From Paracoccus aestuarii (GTDB lineage: Bacteria; Pseudomonadota; Alphaproteobacteria; Rhodobacterales; Rhodobacteraceae): DNA of 64,000 bases. Below the pieces are notes generated by a model, which worked only from the letters and a program-made list of their open reading frames with translations, ran no database searches and was not told the origin of the DNA. Position numbers and translations under genes: made by a program. Positions 29,827 through 40,261 of the stretch are shown piece after piece; position 1 is the first letter of the stretch, and each line of letters starts with the position of its first letter. Where the stretch lies: assembly GCF_028553885.1 (NCBI RefSeq), contig NZ_CP067169.1, positions 1,631,501 to 1,695,500 of the forward strand, given 5' to 3'.

Positions 29827-30744
29827 ATGATCAAGGTCTTCGGCCATACTTCCCCCGACACGGATTCCACCGGCTCGCCCATCATCTGGGCCTGGTATCT
29901 GAACGAGGTCCGCCAGACCCCGGCCCAGGCCGTCCTGCAGGGCGAACCCAATACCGAAGCCGCCTGGATGCTGTCGCGCTGGAACCTGGACAAGCCGCAG
30001 ATCATCGACGACGTGGCCGCGGGCGACCGCTGCGTGATCGTGGACACGAACAACCCCGCCGAGCTGCCCGCCAGCCTGGACCAGGCCGAGGTGATCGAGA
30101 TCATCGACCACCACCTGCTGGCCGGCGGCATCAAGACCCGCGCGCCGATCAACATCACCATCCGCCCGCTGGCCTGCACCGCGACCATCATGCATGACCT
30201 GATGGGCGAGGACATTGCCCGCGCCCCCGAGGGCATCAAGGGCGCCATGCTGACCTGCATCCTGTCGGACACGCTGGAATTCCGCAGCCCGACCACCACC
30301 CCCCATGACCGCGCCGTGGCCGAGAAGCTGGCCGCCGATCTGGGCGTCGACATCGCCGAATTCGCATCCGAGATGTTCGCCGCCAAATCCGATGTCAGCG
30401 CCTTCAGCGACGCGGCCCTGCTGAAGATGGACAGCAAGGAATACGAGCTGGGCGGCAAGCAGCTGCGCGTCTCGGTCCTGGAGACGACGGCGCCGCAGGT
30501 CCTGCTGGACCGCAAGGCCGCGCTGATGGCCGCCATGCCCGCCGTCGCGGCCGAGGACGGCGCCGACGAGGTGCTGCTGTTTGTGGTCGACATCCTGCGC
30601 GAGGAGGCGACGCTGCTGGTGCCCAACGACTTCGTCAAGTCGGTGGCCGAACGCAGCTTCGGTGTGACCGTGACCGGCGACAGCGTCGTGCTGCCCGGCG
30701 TCATGAGCCGCAAGAAACAGATCATCCCCGTCCTGGCGGTCTGA
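29827..30744 (+). CDS. ppaC: manganese-dependent inorganic pyrophosphatase
   Basis: 305 residues, family II PPase of the DHH superfamily. Metal and substrate motifs: VFGHTSPDTDSTG (His and two Asp), VDTNNP, and EIIDHHLLAG (DHH). The C-terminal DHHA2 domain carries LLVPNDFVKS and LPGVMSRKKQIIP, whose SRKKQ loop binds pyrophosphate. It hydrolyses PPi in the cytoplasm. Its stop overlaps the next start by one base, so the HAD gene is coupled. Confidence 0.96.
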   Translation: MIKVFGHTSPDTDSTGSPIIWAWYLNEVRQTPAQAVLQGEPNTEAAWMLSRWNLDKPQIIDDVAAGDRCVIVDTNNPAELPASLDQAEVIEIIDHHLLAGGIKTRAPINITIRPLACTATIMHDLMGEDIARAPEGIKGAMLTCILSDTLEFRSPTTTPHDRAVAEKLAADLGVDIAEFASEMFAAKSDVSAFSDAALLKMDSKEYELGGKQLRVSVLETTAPQVLLDRKAALMAAMPAVAAEDGADEVLLFVVDILREEATLLVPNDFVKSVAERSFGVTVTGDSVVLPGVMSRKKQIIPVLAV

Positions 30745-31613
30745 TGACGCGCATCATCTCCGGGCTGGCCGAGGTCTCGGCCGGCTATGACGCGCTGTTC
30801 TGCGACCTGTGGGGCTGTCTGCACAATGGCAAACAGCCCTATCCGGTGGCCGTCGCGGCCCTGCAGGCCTTTCGCCGGCAGGGCGGGCAGGTCTGCCTGA
30901 TGACCAATGCGCCGCGGCCCAGCCAGTATGTCGTGGCCCAGCTGGACCGCATGGGCGTGCCCCGCGATGCCTGGGACCTGGTGGTCAGCTCGGGCGACGC
31001 GGCGCAGGATGCGATGTTCCGCGGCGCCGTGGGCCGCCGCCTGTGGCATATCGGGATCGAGAAGGACCTGCCCTTCTTCACCGACATCCCGGCCGAGCAT
31101 CGCGACGCCCCCTCGGTCACCAGCGTGCCCCTGGCCGAGGCCGAGGGGATCGTCGCCTCCGGCCCCTTCGACGAGGCCACCGAGACGCCCGAGGATTACC
31201 GCGAGCGGTTCGAGGATGCGGCGGCGCGCGATCTGCCGATGCTCTGCGCCAATCCCGATATCGTGGTCGATCTGGGCCAGACCCGGATCTATTGCGCGGG
31301 TGCGCTGGCGCAGTTCTATGAGACGCTCGGCGGGCGCACACTTTACTACGGCAAGCCGCACGGGCCGATCTATGACCGGGCGCGGGCGCTGATGGGGCTG
31401 GGCGCGGATGCGCGTATCCTGGCGGTGGGCGACGGGATCGCCACCGACATCGCCGGGGCCGAGGCGCAGGGCATCGATTCGCTTTTCGTCACCGGCGGGC
31501 TGGCGGCCGATGCCTTCGGCCCGGATGTCGAGGCACCCGATGCCGCGATGCTGGCCGAATGGCTGGATCATCAGGGCCGGTCCCCGACCTTGGCCATCGG
31601 TCGCCTACGCTGA
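30744..31613 (+). CDS. HAD-superfamily hydrolase, TIGR01459 (class IIA) type
   Basis: 289 residues. The first HAD motif is ALFCDLWGCLHNG (Asp21, with the DxWG variant of this subfamily), the second CLMTNAPRPS, and the last LAVGDGIATDIAGA. The cap region and YGKPHGPIYDRA place it with class IIA phosphatases such as NagD. The natural substrate is not known. It is translationally coupled (1-base overlap) to the pyrophosphatase. Confidence 0.9.
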   Translation: MTRIISGLAEVSAGYDALFCDLWGCLHNGKQPYPVAVAALQAFRRQGGQVCLMTNAPRPSQYVVAQLDRMGVPRDAWDLVVSSGDAAQDAMFRGAVGRRLWHIGIEKDLPFFTDIPAEHRDAPSVTSVPLAEAEGIVASGPFDEATETPEDYRERFEDAAARDLPMLCANPDIVVDLGQTRIYCAGALAQFYETLGGRTLYYGKPHGPIYDRARALMGLGADARILAVGDGIATDIAGAEAQGIDSLFVTGGLAADAFGPDVEAPDAAMLAEWLDHQGRSPTLAIGRLR

Positions 31614-31654
31614 GGCAACTTTATTCTACCAAAGTATCGAACGGGGATATTTTG

Positions 31655-31683
31655 TTGCTGACCGGTCCGAATGCTGCTATGCA
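31655..31683 (+). promoter_or_regulatory. candidate promoter for the MaoC-like gene
   Basis: TTGCTG (31655-31660), 17 bases, TATGCA (31678-31683), in a locally AT-rich patch between two GC-rich genes. Weak match. Confidence 0.3.
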
Positions 31684-31707
31684 GCACCCGAAGGGGTGCG
31701 ACATCGG

Positions 31708-32163
31708 ATGGACAGGGACATGCTGGATAATTTCCCACGCGGCACGATCGTGATCGAGGATCTGGAGGTGGGCATGATGCGCCACCTTCAGAAGCAGGTG
31801 ACCGATCACGACATCCAGCTGTTCGCCGAGGTCTCGACCGATCACAACCCGGTGCATCTGGACGACGATTACGCGCGCGACACGATCTTCGAGGGGCGTA
31901 TCGCGCATGGGATGCTGACGGCGGGGCTGATTTCCGCGGTGATCGGCGAACAGCTGCCGGGGCATGGCACGGTCTATCTGGGCCAGACGCTGAAATTCAT
32001 GGCCCCCGTGCGTCCCGGCGACATGGTCCGGGCCGAGGTCAGCGTGGATGCCATCGATCACGCGAAACGGCGGGTGACGCTTGCAACCCGCTGCCTCGTG
32101 GGCGATACGGTCGTGCTGAAAGGCGAGGCGGTCGTGCTGGCCCCAAGCCGCAAGTTCGACTGA
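31708..32163 (+). CDS. MaoC-like (R)-specific enoyl-CoA hydratase
   Basis: 151 residues, single hot-dog fold. The hydratase motif is LFAEVSTDHNPVHLDDDYA, whose Asp and His form the catalytic dyad, followed by FEGRIAHGMLTAGLISAVIG. It should hydrate short trans-2-enoyl-CoA to (R)-3-hydroxyacyl-CoA, for example to feed polyhydroxyalkanoate synthesis. Start uncertain: ATG 31708 (MDRDMLDNFP) or ATG 31720 (MLDNFPRG); remembered relatives begin at the latter. It stands between the HAD gene and ribF and may have its own promoter. Confidence 0.9.
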   Translation: MDRDMLDNFPRGTIVIEDLEVGMMRHLQKQVTDHDIQLFAEVSTDHNPVHLDDDYARDTIFEGRIAHGMLTAGLISAVIGEQLPGHGTVYLGQTLKFMAPVRPGDMVRAEVSVDAIDHAKRRVTLATRCLVGDTVVLKGEAVVLAPSRKFD

Positions 32164-32194
32164 CGGGGCGCATCGGGCGCCCCATGGGGGCCCC

Positions 32195-33124
32195 TTGCAG
32201 ATCCATCGCGACTGGACCGGATTGCCGACCGAGGCGCGGGGCGCCTCTGTCGCCATGGGCAATTTTGACGGCGTCCACAAGGGCCACCGGGCCGTGATCG
32301 ACGCGGCCCGCGCCGCATGCGACGCGCCCCTGGGGGTCGTCACCTTCGAACCCCATCCGCGCGAATATTTCGCCCCCGACGCGCCCCCCTTCCGGCTGAT
32401 GAACCCCGAGGCGCGGGCCAACCGGCTGGCGCGGCTCGGCGTGGCGCAGCTCTATGAGCTGCCCTTCGGCGCGCTGCTGGCGGGCCTGACGCCCGAGGCC
32501 TTTGCCCGCGAGGTGCTGGCCGAGGGGCTGGGCATCGCCCATGTGACCATCGGCGCGGATTTCTGTTTCGGCAAGAACCGCCACGGCACCGCCGAGACCT
32601 TGGTCGAACTGGGCCGCCGCTTCGGCTTCGGGGTGACGGTCGTGCCGCTGGTCGGCCCGTCCAAGGGGGAATACAGCTCCACCGCGATCCGCACCGCCCT
32701 GGCCGAGGGACGCCCCCATGACGCCGAACGCATGCTGGGCCATTGGCACCGCATCGAGGGCGAGGTGATCCATGGCGAGAAACGCGGCCGCGAACTGGGC
32801 TGGCCCACCGCCAACATGTCCATGGCGGGGCTGCATCTGCCGCGGCTCGGGGTCTATGCGGTGCTGGTCGACGTTCTGACCGGGCCGGACCGGCTGTCCT
32901 GTCAGGGCGTCGCCTCGCTTGGCGTGCGGCCGATGTTCGGGGAGAATGCCGCCAACCTGGAGGTGCATCTGTTCGATTTCTCGGGCGACCTCTATGGTCA
33001 GCATCTGTCGGTGGCGCTGGTGCATTTCCTGCGCGACGAGGCCCGGTTCGACGGCATCCCGGCGCTGATCGCCCAGATGGAACAGGACGGGGCCGAGGCG
33101 CGCCGCCTGCTGTCGGGGCGCTGA
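32195..33124 (+). CDS. ribF: bifunctional riboflavin kinase / FAD synthetase
   Basis: 309 residues, TTG start. The N-terminal nucleotidyltransferase shows VAMGNFDGVHKGHRAV and GADFCFGKNRHGT, with PSKGEYSSTAIR near the domain end; the C-terminal flavokinase has GRELGWPTANM and ASLGVRPMFGENAANLEVHL. It makes FMN from riboflavin and FAD from FMN. The stop shares one base with the YcgN-type gene. Confidence 0.96.
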   Translation: MQIHRDWTGLPTEARGASVAMGNFDGVHKGHRAVIDAARAACDAPLGVVTFEPHPREYFAPDAPPFRLMNPEARANRLARLGVAQLYELPFGALLAGLTPEAFAREVLAEGLGIAHVTIGADFCFGKNRHGTAETLVELGRRFGFGVTVVPLVGPSKGEYSSTAIRTALAEGRPHDAERMLGHWHRIEGEVIHGEKRGRELGWPTANMSMAGLHLPRLGVYAVLVDVLTGPDRLSCQGVASLGVRPMFGENAANLEVHLFDFSGDLYGQHLSVALVHFLRDEARFDGIPALIAQMEQDGAEARRLLSGR

Positions 33125-33564
33125 TGCGGCGGCGCTTCTGGGAGGAGCCCCTCAACACCCTCTCCGGTCCGGAATGGGAGGCGCTCTGCGACGGCTGCGG
33201 GAAATGCTGCCTGAACAAGATCGAGTTCGAGGACACGAACGAGCTGGCCTTCACCCGCGTCGCCTGCAAGCTGCTGGACGGGCAGGCCTGCCGCTGTTCC
33301 AGCTATCCCAACCGGCATGAATTCGTGCCCGATTGCGTGGTGCTGACCCCTGCCAAGATCGCCCAGATCGCATGGTGGCTGCCCGCGACCTGCGCCTATC
33401 GGCTGCGGCACGAAGGGCGGCCGCTGTTCGACTGGCACCATCTGATCTCGGGCGATCCCGAAAGCGTCCATGCGGCGGGGGCCAGCGTGCGCGGCTGGAC
33501 GGTCAGCGAACTGACCGTGAGCGAGGACGATTGGGAAGACCACATCATCGAGGATCTGTCGTGA
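33124..33564 (+). CDS. YcgN/UPF0260-family cysteine cluster protein
   Basis: 146 residues. The cysteine set CDGCGKCCLNKIEFED, CKLLDGQACRCSSY and the later DCVVL suggests bound metal, zinc or iron-sulphur (the CxnCxxC cluster of the CxxCxxCC family). The second half has WWLPATCAYRLRHEGRPLFDWHHL. The function in any organism is unclear. It overlaps ribF by 1 base and the threonine aldolase start by 4 (GTGA). Confidence 0.9.
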   Translation: MRRRFWEEPLNTLSGPEWEALCDGCGKCCLNKIEFEDTNELAFTRVACKLLDGQACRCSSYPNRHEFVPDCVVLTPAKIAQIAWWLPATCAYRLRHEGRPLFDWHHLISGDPESVHAAGASVRGWTVSELTVSEDDWEDHIIEDLS

Positions 33565-34601
33565 ATTTCGCATCGGACAATTCATACGCCGCCCATCCCG
33601 CCGTGATCGAGGCGCTGGTCGCCGCCAATTCCGGCGCGGTGATGGGCTATGGCGCCGATCCCGTGACCGAACGGGCCGAGGCCGCGATCCGCGACCTGCT
33701 GGAGGCGCCCGAGGCCGTGGTGCGTTTCGTGGCCACGGGCACGGCGGCCAATTCCCTGGTCTGCGCGCAGCTGGCCCCGTCCTTCGGGCGCATCTATTGC
33801 CATGCGGATGCGCATATCGAAACCAGCGAATGCAATGCGCCCGAGTTCTTCTCGCACGGTGCCAAGCTGGTCACCCTGCCGGGGGCGGGCGGCAAGCTGG
33901 ACCCCCGGTCCTTGGACCATGCGCTGCGGATCGGCGCGGGCGTCGGGCTGAACGGCGGGCTGAGCGCGCTGCTGTCGATCACCAATGCGACCGAATGGGG
34001 CACGGTCTATGACCCGGACGAGGTCGCGGCGCTGTCGCGGATCGCCCATGATGCGGGTCTGCCGGTGCATATGGACGGGGCGCGCTTTGCCAATGCGGTG
34101 GCGACGCTCGGCTGTTCGGCGGCGGATCTGACATGGCGGGCGGGCGTCGACGCGCTGTGCCTGGGCGGAACCAAGAACGGCGCGATGGCGGCCGAGGCGA
34201 TGGTCTTCTTCGATCCGGCGCGGGCGGCGCATTTCGATTATCGCCGCAAGCAGGCCGGGCATGTCCTGTCCAAGAACCGCTATCTGGCGGCGCAGATGCT
34301 GGCCTTGGCCAGCGACGGGCTGTGGCTGGATCTGGCGCGCGGGGCCAATGCCAAGGCCCAGGCCCTTGGCCGCGCGGTGATCGAGGGCGGCGGCCGGCTG
34401 GATCAGCCGGTGCTGTCGAACGGCGTCTTTGCGACGATTGCGGCCGCGACCCATGCGCGGGCGCGCAAGGCGGGGGCGCTCTATCACCTCTGGCCGGACA
34501 AGTCGGCCGAGACGGCCGATCAGGTCTCGATCCGGCTGGTCTGTGCCTGGGACACGCCCGAGGCCGATGTGACGGCCATGGCGGCGCTGCTGCGCGGCTA
34601 G
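33561..34601 (+). CDS. ltaE: low-specificity L-threonine aldolase
   Basis: 346 residues, GTG start overlapping the YcgN stop. A PLP enzyme splitting threonine/allo-threonine to glycine and acetaldehyde. NFASDNSYAAHPAVIEAL is the N-terminal signature, VPV-like HMDGARFANAVATLG binds the cofactor ring, and CLGGTKNGAMAAEAM contains the Schiff-base Lys. Fold type I, normal length. Its stop overlaps the convergent cinA-type gene by 4 bases. Confidence 0.93.
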   Translation: MNFASDNSYAAHPAVIEALVAANSGAVMGYGADPVTERAEAAIRDLLEAPEAVVRFVATGTAANSLVCAQLAPSFGRIYCHADAHIETSECNAPEFFSHGAKLVTLPGAGGKLDPRSLDHALRIGAGVGLNGGLSALLSITNATEWGTVYDPDEVAALSRIAHDAGLPVHMDGARFANAVATLGCSAADLTWRAGVDALCLGGTKNGAMAAEAMVFFDPARAAHFDYRRKQAGHVLSKNRYLAAQMLALASDGLWLDLARGANAKAQALGRAVIEGGGRLDQPVLSNGVFATIAAATHARARKAGALYHLWPDKSAETADQVSIRLVCAWDTPEADVTAMAALLRG

Positions 34602-35068
34602 GGCCGCAGCGCGTCCAGCAGCAGGTTCAGCGCATGCTCCACCGTCGCGTCGCGGACCTGGCGGCGGCCTATGGCGCCGAATTCCACCGTCTCGGTCCGG
34701 GTGCCGAAGGGGTCGGCGATGCCGAAGCAGACCCGGCCCTCGGGCTTGTGTTCGGACCCGCCGGGACCGGCGATCCCGGTGACCGAGACCGCGACACCGG
34801 CCTGCGATCCGCGCAGCGCGCCTGCGGCCATCTGGGCGGCGACCTCCTCGCTGACGGCGCCATGGGCCTCCAGCGCGGCGGCGGTGACGCCCAGCATCTG
34901 GGTCTTGGCGGCGTTGGAATAGGTGACGAAGCCGCGGTCGAAGGCATCCGATGATCCCGGCACCTCGGTCAGCGCGGCCGAGATCAGCCCGCCCGTGCAG
35001 CTTTCCGCAGTGGCGATGGTGATGCCGCGCAGCCGCGCCGCATCCAGGACCGCGGCCGCCGCGCTCAC
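34598..35068 (-). CDS. CinA-family nicotinamide-nucleotide amidase
   Basis: 156 residues, GTG start. Only the C-terminal amidase domain of CinA is present: ATAESCTGGLISAALTEVPG with the catalytic Ser, YSNAAKTQMLGV, and SVTGIAGPGGSEHKPEGRV. It deamidates NMN to nicotinate mononucleotide in the pyridine nucleotide cycle. Last gene of the purL-ispDF-pgpA run, coupled to pgpA by a 4-base overlap. Confidence 0.92.
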   Translation of the reverse strand: MSAAAAVLDAARLRGITIATAESCTGGLISAALTEVPGSSDAFDRGFVTYSNAAKTQMLGVTAAALEAHGAVSEEVAAQMAAGALRGSQAGVAVSVTGIAGPGGSEHKPEGRVCFGIADPFGTRTETVEFGAIGRRQVRDATVEHALNLLLDALRP

Positions 35069-35556
35069 ATCAGCACCCCATGGGCCAGACCGGCGGCGAT
35101 CATCGTGGCGATGCCCGCGAAGATCCCCGCCCAGAGGTCGTCCAGCATCACGCCGGGCGCGTCATGGCGGCGGTCGGCCCGGCCCACCAGCCACGGCTTC
35201 CAGATGTCGAACAGCCGAAAGAAGACAAAGGCCGCGACCCATCCGGGCCAAGGGAAGTTGTCGGGCCCCAGCCCCATGTACCAGAAGCCGAAGGATGGGA
35301 ACATCAGTGCCAGCCACTGGCCCGCGACCTCGTCGATGACGATCTCGGACCGGTCGGGATCGGTCATCCCGGCGGTGTAGCGCGGCACGGCCCAGAACCC
35401 CAGCAGGATCACCAGCCCGGTGGCCAGGGCCAGCAGCGGGAAATGCCCGATCCGGTGCAGCAGCAGCCCCATCGCCACCGCGACGGCCGATCCCCAGGTG
35501 CCCGGGCCGGGGCGCAGCAGCCCCGCGCCGAACCAGGTGCAGATGATCCTGTCCAT
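35065..35556 (-). CDS. pgpA: phosphatidylglycerophosphatase A
   Basis: 163 residues, membrane protein. The start MDRIICTWFGAGLLRPGPG and GTWGS are the PgpA opening; the core EIVIDEVAGQWLALMF and FFRLFDIWKPW carry the acidic active-site residues. It dephosphorylates phosphatidylglycerol phosphate. Four hydrophobic helices can be seen. It lies 3 bases after ispDF and overlaps the CinA gene. Confidence 0.94.
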   Translation of the reverse strand: MDRIICTWFGAGLLRPGPGTWGSAVAVAMGLLLHRIGHFPLLALATGLVILLGFWAVPRYTAGMTDPDRSEIVIDEVAGQWLALMFPSFGFWYMGLGPDNFPWPGWVAAFVFFRLFDIWKPWLVGRADRRHDAPGVMLDDLWAGIFAGIATMIAAGLAHGVLM

Positions 35557-35559
35557 CGC

Positions 35560-36701
35560 CTATTCCTTGATCAGGGCGGCGGTCGCGATCGCCGCGATCC
35601 CCTCGCGCCGCCCGGTGAAGCCGAGCCGTTCGGATGTGGTCGCCTTGACGCTGATGCGCGATTCCTCCAGCCCCATGATCTGGGACAGGCGGTGGGCCAT
35701 GGCGGCGGCATGGGGGCCGATCTTGGGCGCCTCGCAGATCAGGGTCACGTCGGCATTGGCGATGCGATAGCCCTTGTCGCGGGCCAGCGTCGCCGCATGG
35801 GCCAGAAAGATCGCGCTGTCGGCGCCCTTCCATTGCGGGTCGGAGGGCGGGAAGTGCCGCCCGATATCGCCTTGTGCCAGCGCGCCATAGATGGCATCGG
35901 TCAGCGCGTGCATCCCCACATCCGCATCCGAATGACCCAGCAGGGCCGCATCATGCGGCACGCGCACACCGCAGAGCGTCACATGATCGCCTTGGGTGAA
36001 GGCATGCACGTCGTAACCATTGCCAAGGCGGATATCCATATCGGTCCTCAGGATGCGCTCGGCGCGCGTGAAATCGTCGGGAAAGGTGATCTTCAGGTTG
36101 TCTTCGGCACCTTGGGTGATGGCAACCTCAACCCCGGCTGCCAAGGCCAGTTCCACGTCATCGGCGGCCTGCAGCGGATGGTCGCGATGCGCGGCCAGGA
36201 TGACGGGCAGGGCAAAGCCCTGGGGCGTCTGCGCGCGATGCAGCCCGTCGCGCGGGGTGGTCGCCGTCACGCGCCCCCCGTCGCCCCGCCACAGCGCGTC
36301 CGAGACGGGCAAAGCCGGGGCCGCCGCCTGCGCGCCGTCCTGCAGGGCCGCGATGACGCCCGCGATCACCGCATCGGGGACCAGGGGACGGGCGCCGTCA
36401 TGGATCAGGACATGACTGGCCTGACCCTCCAACGCGGTCAGGCCCGCGCGGACGCTGGCGGCGCGGCTGTCGGCCCCCGCGACCAGCGTGACCGCCCCGC
36501 CATAGCGGTTGATGGCGTGGTCCATGTCATCAGGATGCACGACCAGCACGATCCGCTCAAAGCCCGAAAACGCGCGGATTGTGTGATCCAGCACCGGGCG
36601 GCCGGCCAGGTCGCGCCATTGCTTGGGCTGGCCCGCGCCCGCCCGGATGCCCCGTCCCGCCGCCGTGATCAGCGCCGCAAAGCCCGCAGGCGCGCGGACC
36701 G

Positions 36702-36705
<4 letters not shown>
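35560..36705 (-). CDS. ispDF: bifunctional 2-C-methyl-D-erythritol 4-phosphate cytidylyltransferase / MECDP synthase
   Basis: 381 residues, a natural fusion. The IspD half (1-222) has [20 protein letters not shown] as the CTP-binding start and [11 protein letters not shown]; the IspF half (about 225-381) has [11 protein letters not shown], the zinc-binding Asp-His, and [20 protein letters not shown]. It performs steps two and four of the MEP route. The order purL-ispDF-pgpA-cinA is overlapped throughout (4 bases with purL). Confidence 0.96.
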
Positions 36706-38882
<2,177 letters not shown>

Positions 38883-38967
38883 GATGGGCCCTTCCTGCGC
38901 ATGAAATCACGCGCCTTTTAGGCGCTGCAGGCCCGCATGGAAAGGCCGCACGACCCGGGCGCGCGAC

Positions 38968-38994
38968 AAAAAAAAGCCGGGCACGAGGCCCGGC
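38968..38994 (-). terminator. intrinsic terminator ending the small-RNA candidate
   Basis: On the minus strand GCCGGGC/GCCCGGC (38994-38988 with 38982-38976), 5-base loop, then eight T (38975-38968). It points toward purL and stops transcripts from the 39.05 kb promoter. Confidence 0.88.
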
Positions 38995-39051
38995 CTAAGT
39001 CCAACAGGGAGGTAGAAGGTGATGAGCCGCTAAGCTCGCGTTCGCCTTCTA
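38968..39051 (-). ncRNA. candidate small regulatory RNA, about 84 nt
   Basis: A promoter (39057-39085) and a terminator (38968-38994), both on the minus strand, frame a transcript of about 84 bases with no ORF. Its 5' part folds as AGAAGG...CCTTCT around an inner GAGC/GCTC stem. A single-stranded stretch with ACCTCCC follows, complementary to Shine-Dalgarno sequences, then the terminator hairpin. Promoter, folded 5' end, exposed anti-SD and Rho-independent end are the layout of trans-acting sRNAs. Not recognised as a named family; the 5' end is good to a few bases. Confidence 0.6.
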
Positions 39052-39056
39052 AGCCC

Positions 39057-39085
39057 GATCTATGTGCAGTTTGTGAACGGTTCAA
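39057..39085 (-). promoter_or_regulatory. promoter of the small-RNA candidate
   Basis: Minus strand TTGAAC (39085-39080), a 17-base spacer, TAGATC (39062-39057). Four of six and three of six consensus positions, with exact spacing. Confidence 0.55.
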
Positions 39086-39194
39086 GATAAACCGCGCTGC
39101 ATCCGCAGCATATCGGCCATGCAGTGGCGTAATGGCTACAACCCTGGGCTGAAATCTGCCGATCCGGGGCCGGTCTGCCACCGGAACGGGCAGG

Positions 39195-40100
39195 TCAGAG
39201 CTGGCCGGCCTCGCTCTGGAAACGGCGATAGGCCTGGATCTCCTCCAGCACGAAATCGCGGAAGACCGCCACGCGGCGGGTCTGGCGCAGTTCCTCGGGA
39301 TAGGCAAGGAAGACCGGCACCTCGCCGGATTCCGTGTCGGGAAAGACGCGCACGAGATCGGGATGGTCGGCGGTCAGGTAATCGGGCAGCACGCCGATGC
39401 CCAGATTGGCCAGCACCGCCTGCAGCACGCCGAAATAGTTGTTCACGGTCAGGGTCGATCCGACATTCTGGGCCATCAGCTCCTGCACCAGGCGGGCGCC
39501 GGCGGCGACCTGGGGCTGATCGGGCTTCTGGCAGATCAGCCGATGCGCGGCCAGGTCGGTCAGGCTTTCGGGCGCGCCGTTGCGGGCAATGTAGTCGGGG
39601 CTGGCATAGAGCCGCATGCGGATGTTCAGCAAGCGGCGGCGGATCAGGTCGGACTGGCTGGGCTCCTTCATGCGGATGGCCACGTCCGCCTCGCGCATGG
39701 GCAGGTCCAGCACGCGTTCCTCCAGCAGCAGGTCGATGCGCAGGTCTGGGAATTTCTCATAGAGCTTGACCAGCCGCGGGGCCAGCCACAGCGTGCCGAA
39801 GCCCACCGTGGCCGTGACCTTCAATTCGCCGAAGACGTTTTCCTCGCTGTCGCGGATGCGGGCCGAGGCGCTGTCCAGCTTGCGCGACATAGAGGACGTC
39901 GCCTCGAACAGCAATTCGCCCTGTTCGGTCAGAATCAGCCCCCGCGCATGGCGGTGAAACAGGGTCGTGCCGAGCGATTCCTCCAGCGCGCGGATCTGGC
40001 GGCTGACGGCGGATTGCGACAGATGCAGCACGTCGCCGGCATGGGTCAGGCTGCCCGCATCCGCGACCGCGTGAAAGATCCTGAGCTTGTCCCAATCCAT
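39195..40100 (-). CDS. LysR-family transcriptional regulator
   Basis: 301 residues. The winged-helix domain is at 1-60 (KLRIFHAVADAGSLTHAG, HLSQSAVSRQIRALEESLG), then a linker helix and the effector domain from about 90 (VTATVGFGTLWLAPRLVKLY). The effector is not predictable. It is divergent from the indolepyruvate oxidoreductase across 161 bases, so that gene is its most likely target, in the usual LysR arrangement. The C-terminal end has EIQAYRRFQSEAGQL. Confidence 0.92.
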   Translation of the reverse strand: MDWDKLRIFHAVADAGSLTHAGDVLHLSQSAVSRQIRALEESLGTTLFHRHARGLILTEQGELLFEATSSMSRKLDSASARIRDSEENVFGELKVTATVGFGTLWLAPRLVKLYEKFPDLRIDLLLEERVLDLPMREADVAIRMKEPSQSDLIRRRLLNIRMRLYASPDYIARNGAPESLTDLAAHRLICQKPDQPQVAAGARLVQELMAQNVGSTLTVNNYFGVLQAVLANLGIGVLPDYLTADHPDLVRVFPDTESGEVPVFLAYPEELRQTRRVAVFRDFVLEEIQAYRRFQSEAGQL

Positions 40101-40261
40101 CCTTTACATTCCTGCCCTGTCAGCCATGCGCGATTTGCAGACCTTTCCTTCCAACTGCGGATCGTTGATCGCTTCGTCAAGCACCGATTTTTTGGTTCTT
40201 TAGTCAGCCATTCTGACCTATACTGTCCTTGGGGAGCCGCAAGGCACAGGAGGACACAGCC
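40101..40261. promoter_or_regulatory. shared control region, LysR gene / indolepyruvate oxidoreductase
   Basis: 161 bases between divergent genes. TATACT (40219-40224) is a strong -10 for the rightward gene; the -35 is poor, as expected for an activator-dependent promoter. A TTGA-N8-TCAA dyad (40165-40180) could be part of a LysR site, but the spacing is not diagnostic. Confidence 0.5.

Noticed and set aside
40165..40180. TTGA-N8-TCAA as an Fnr box
   Set aside because: Fnr sites have the spacing TTGAT-N4-ATCAA; eight bases lie between the arms here. Kept only as a possible part of a LysR site.
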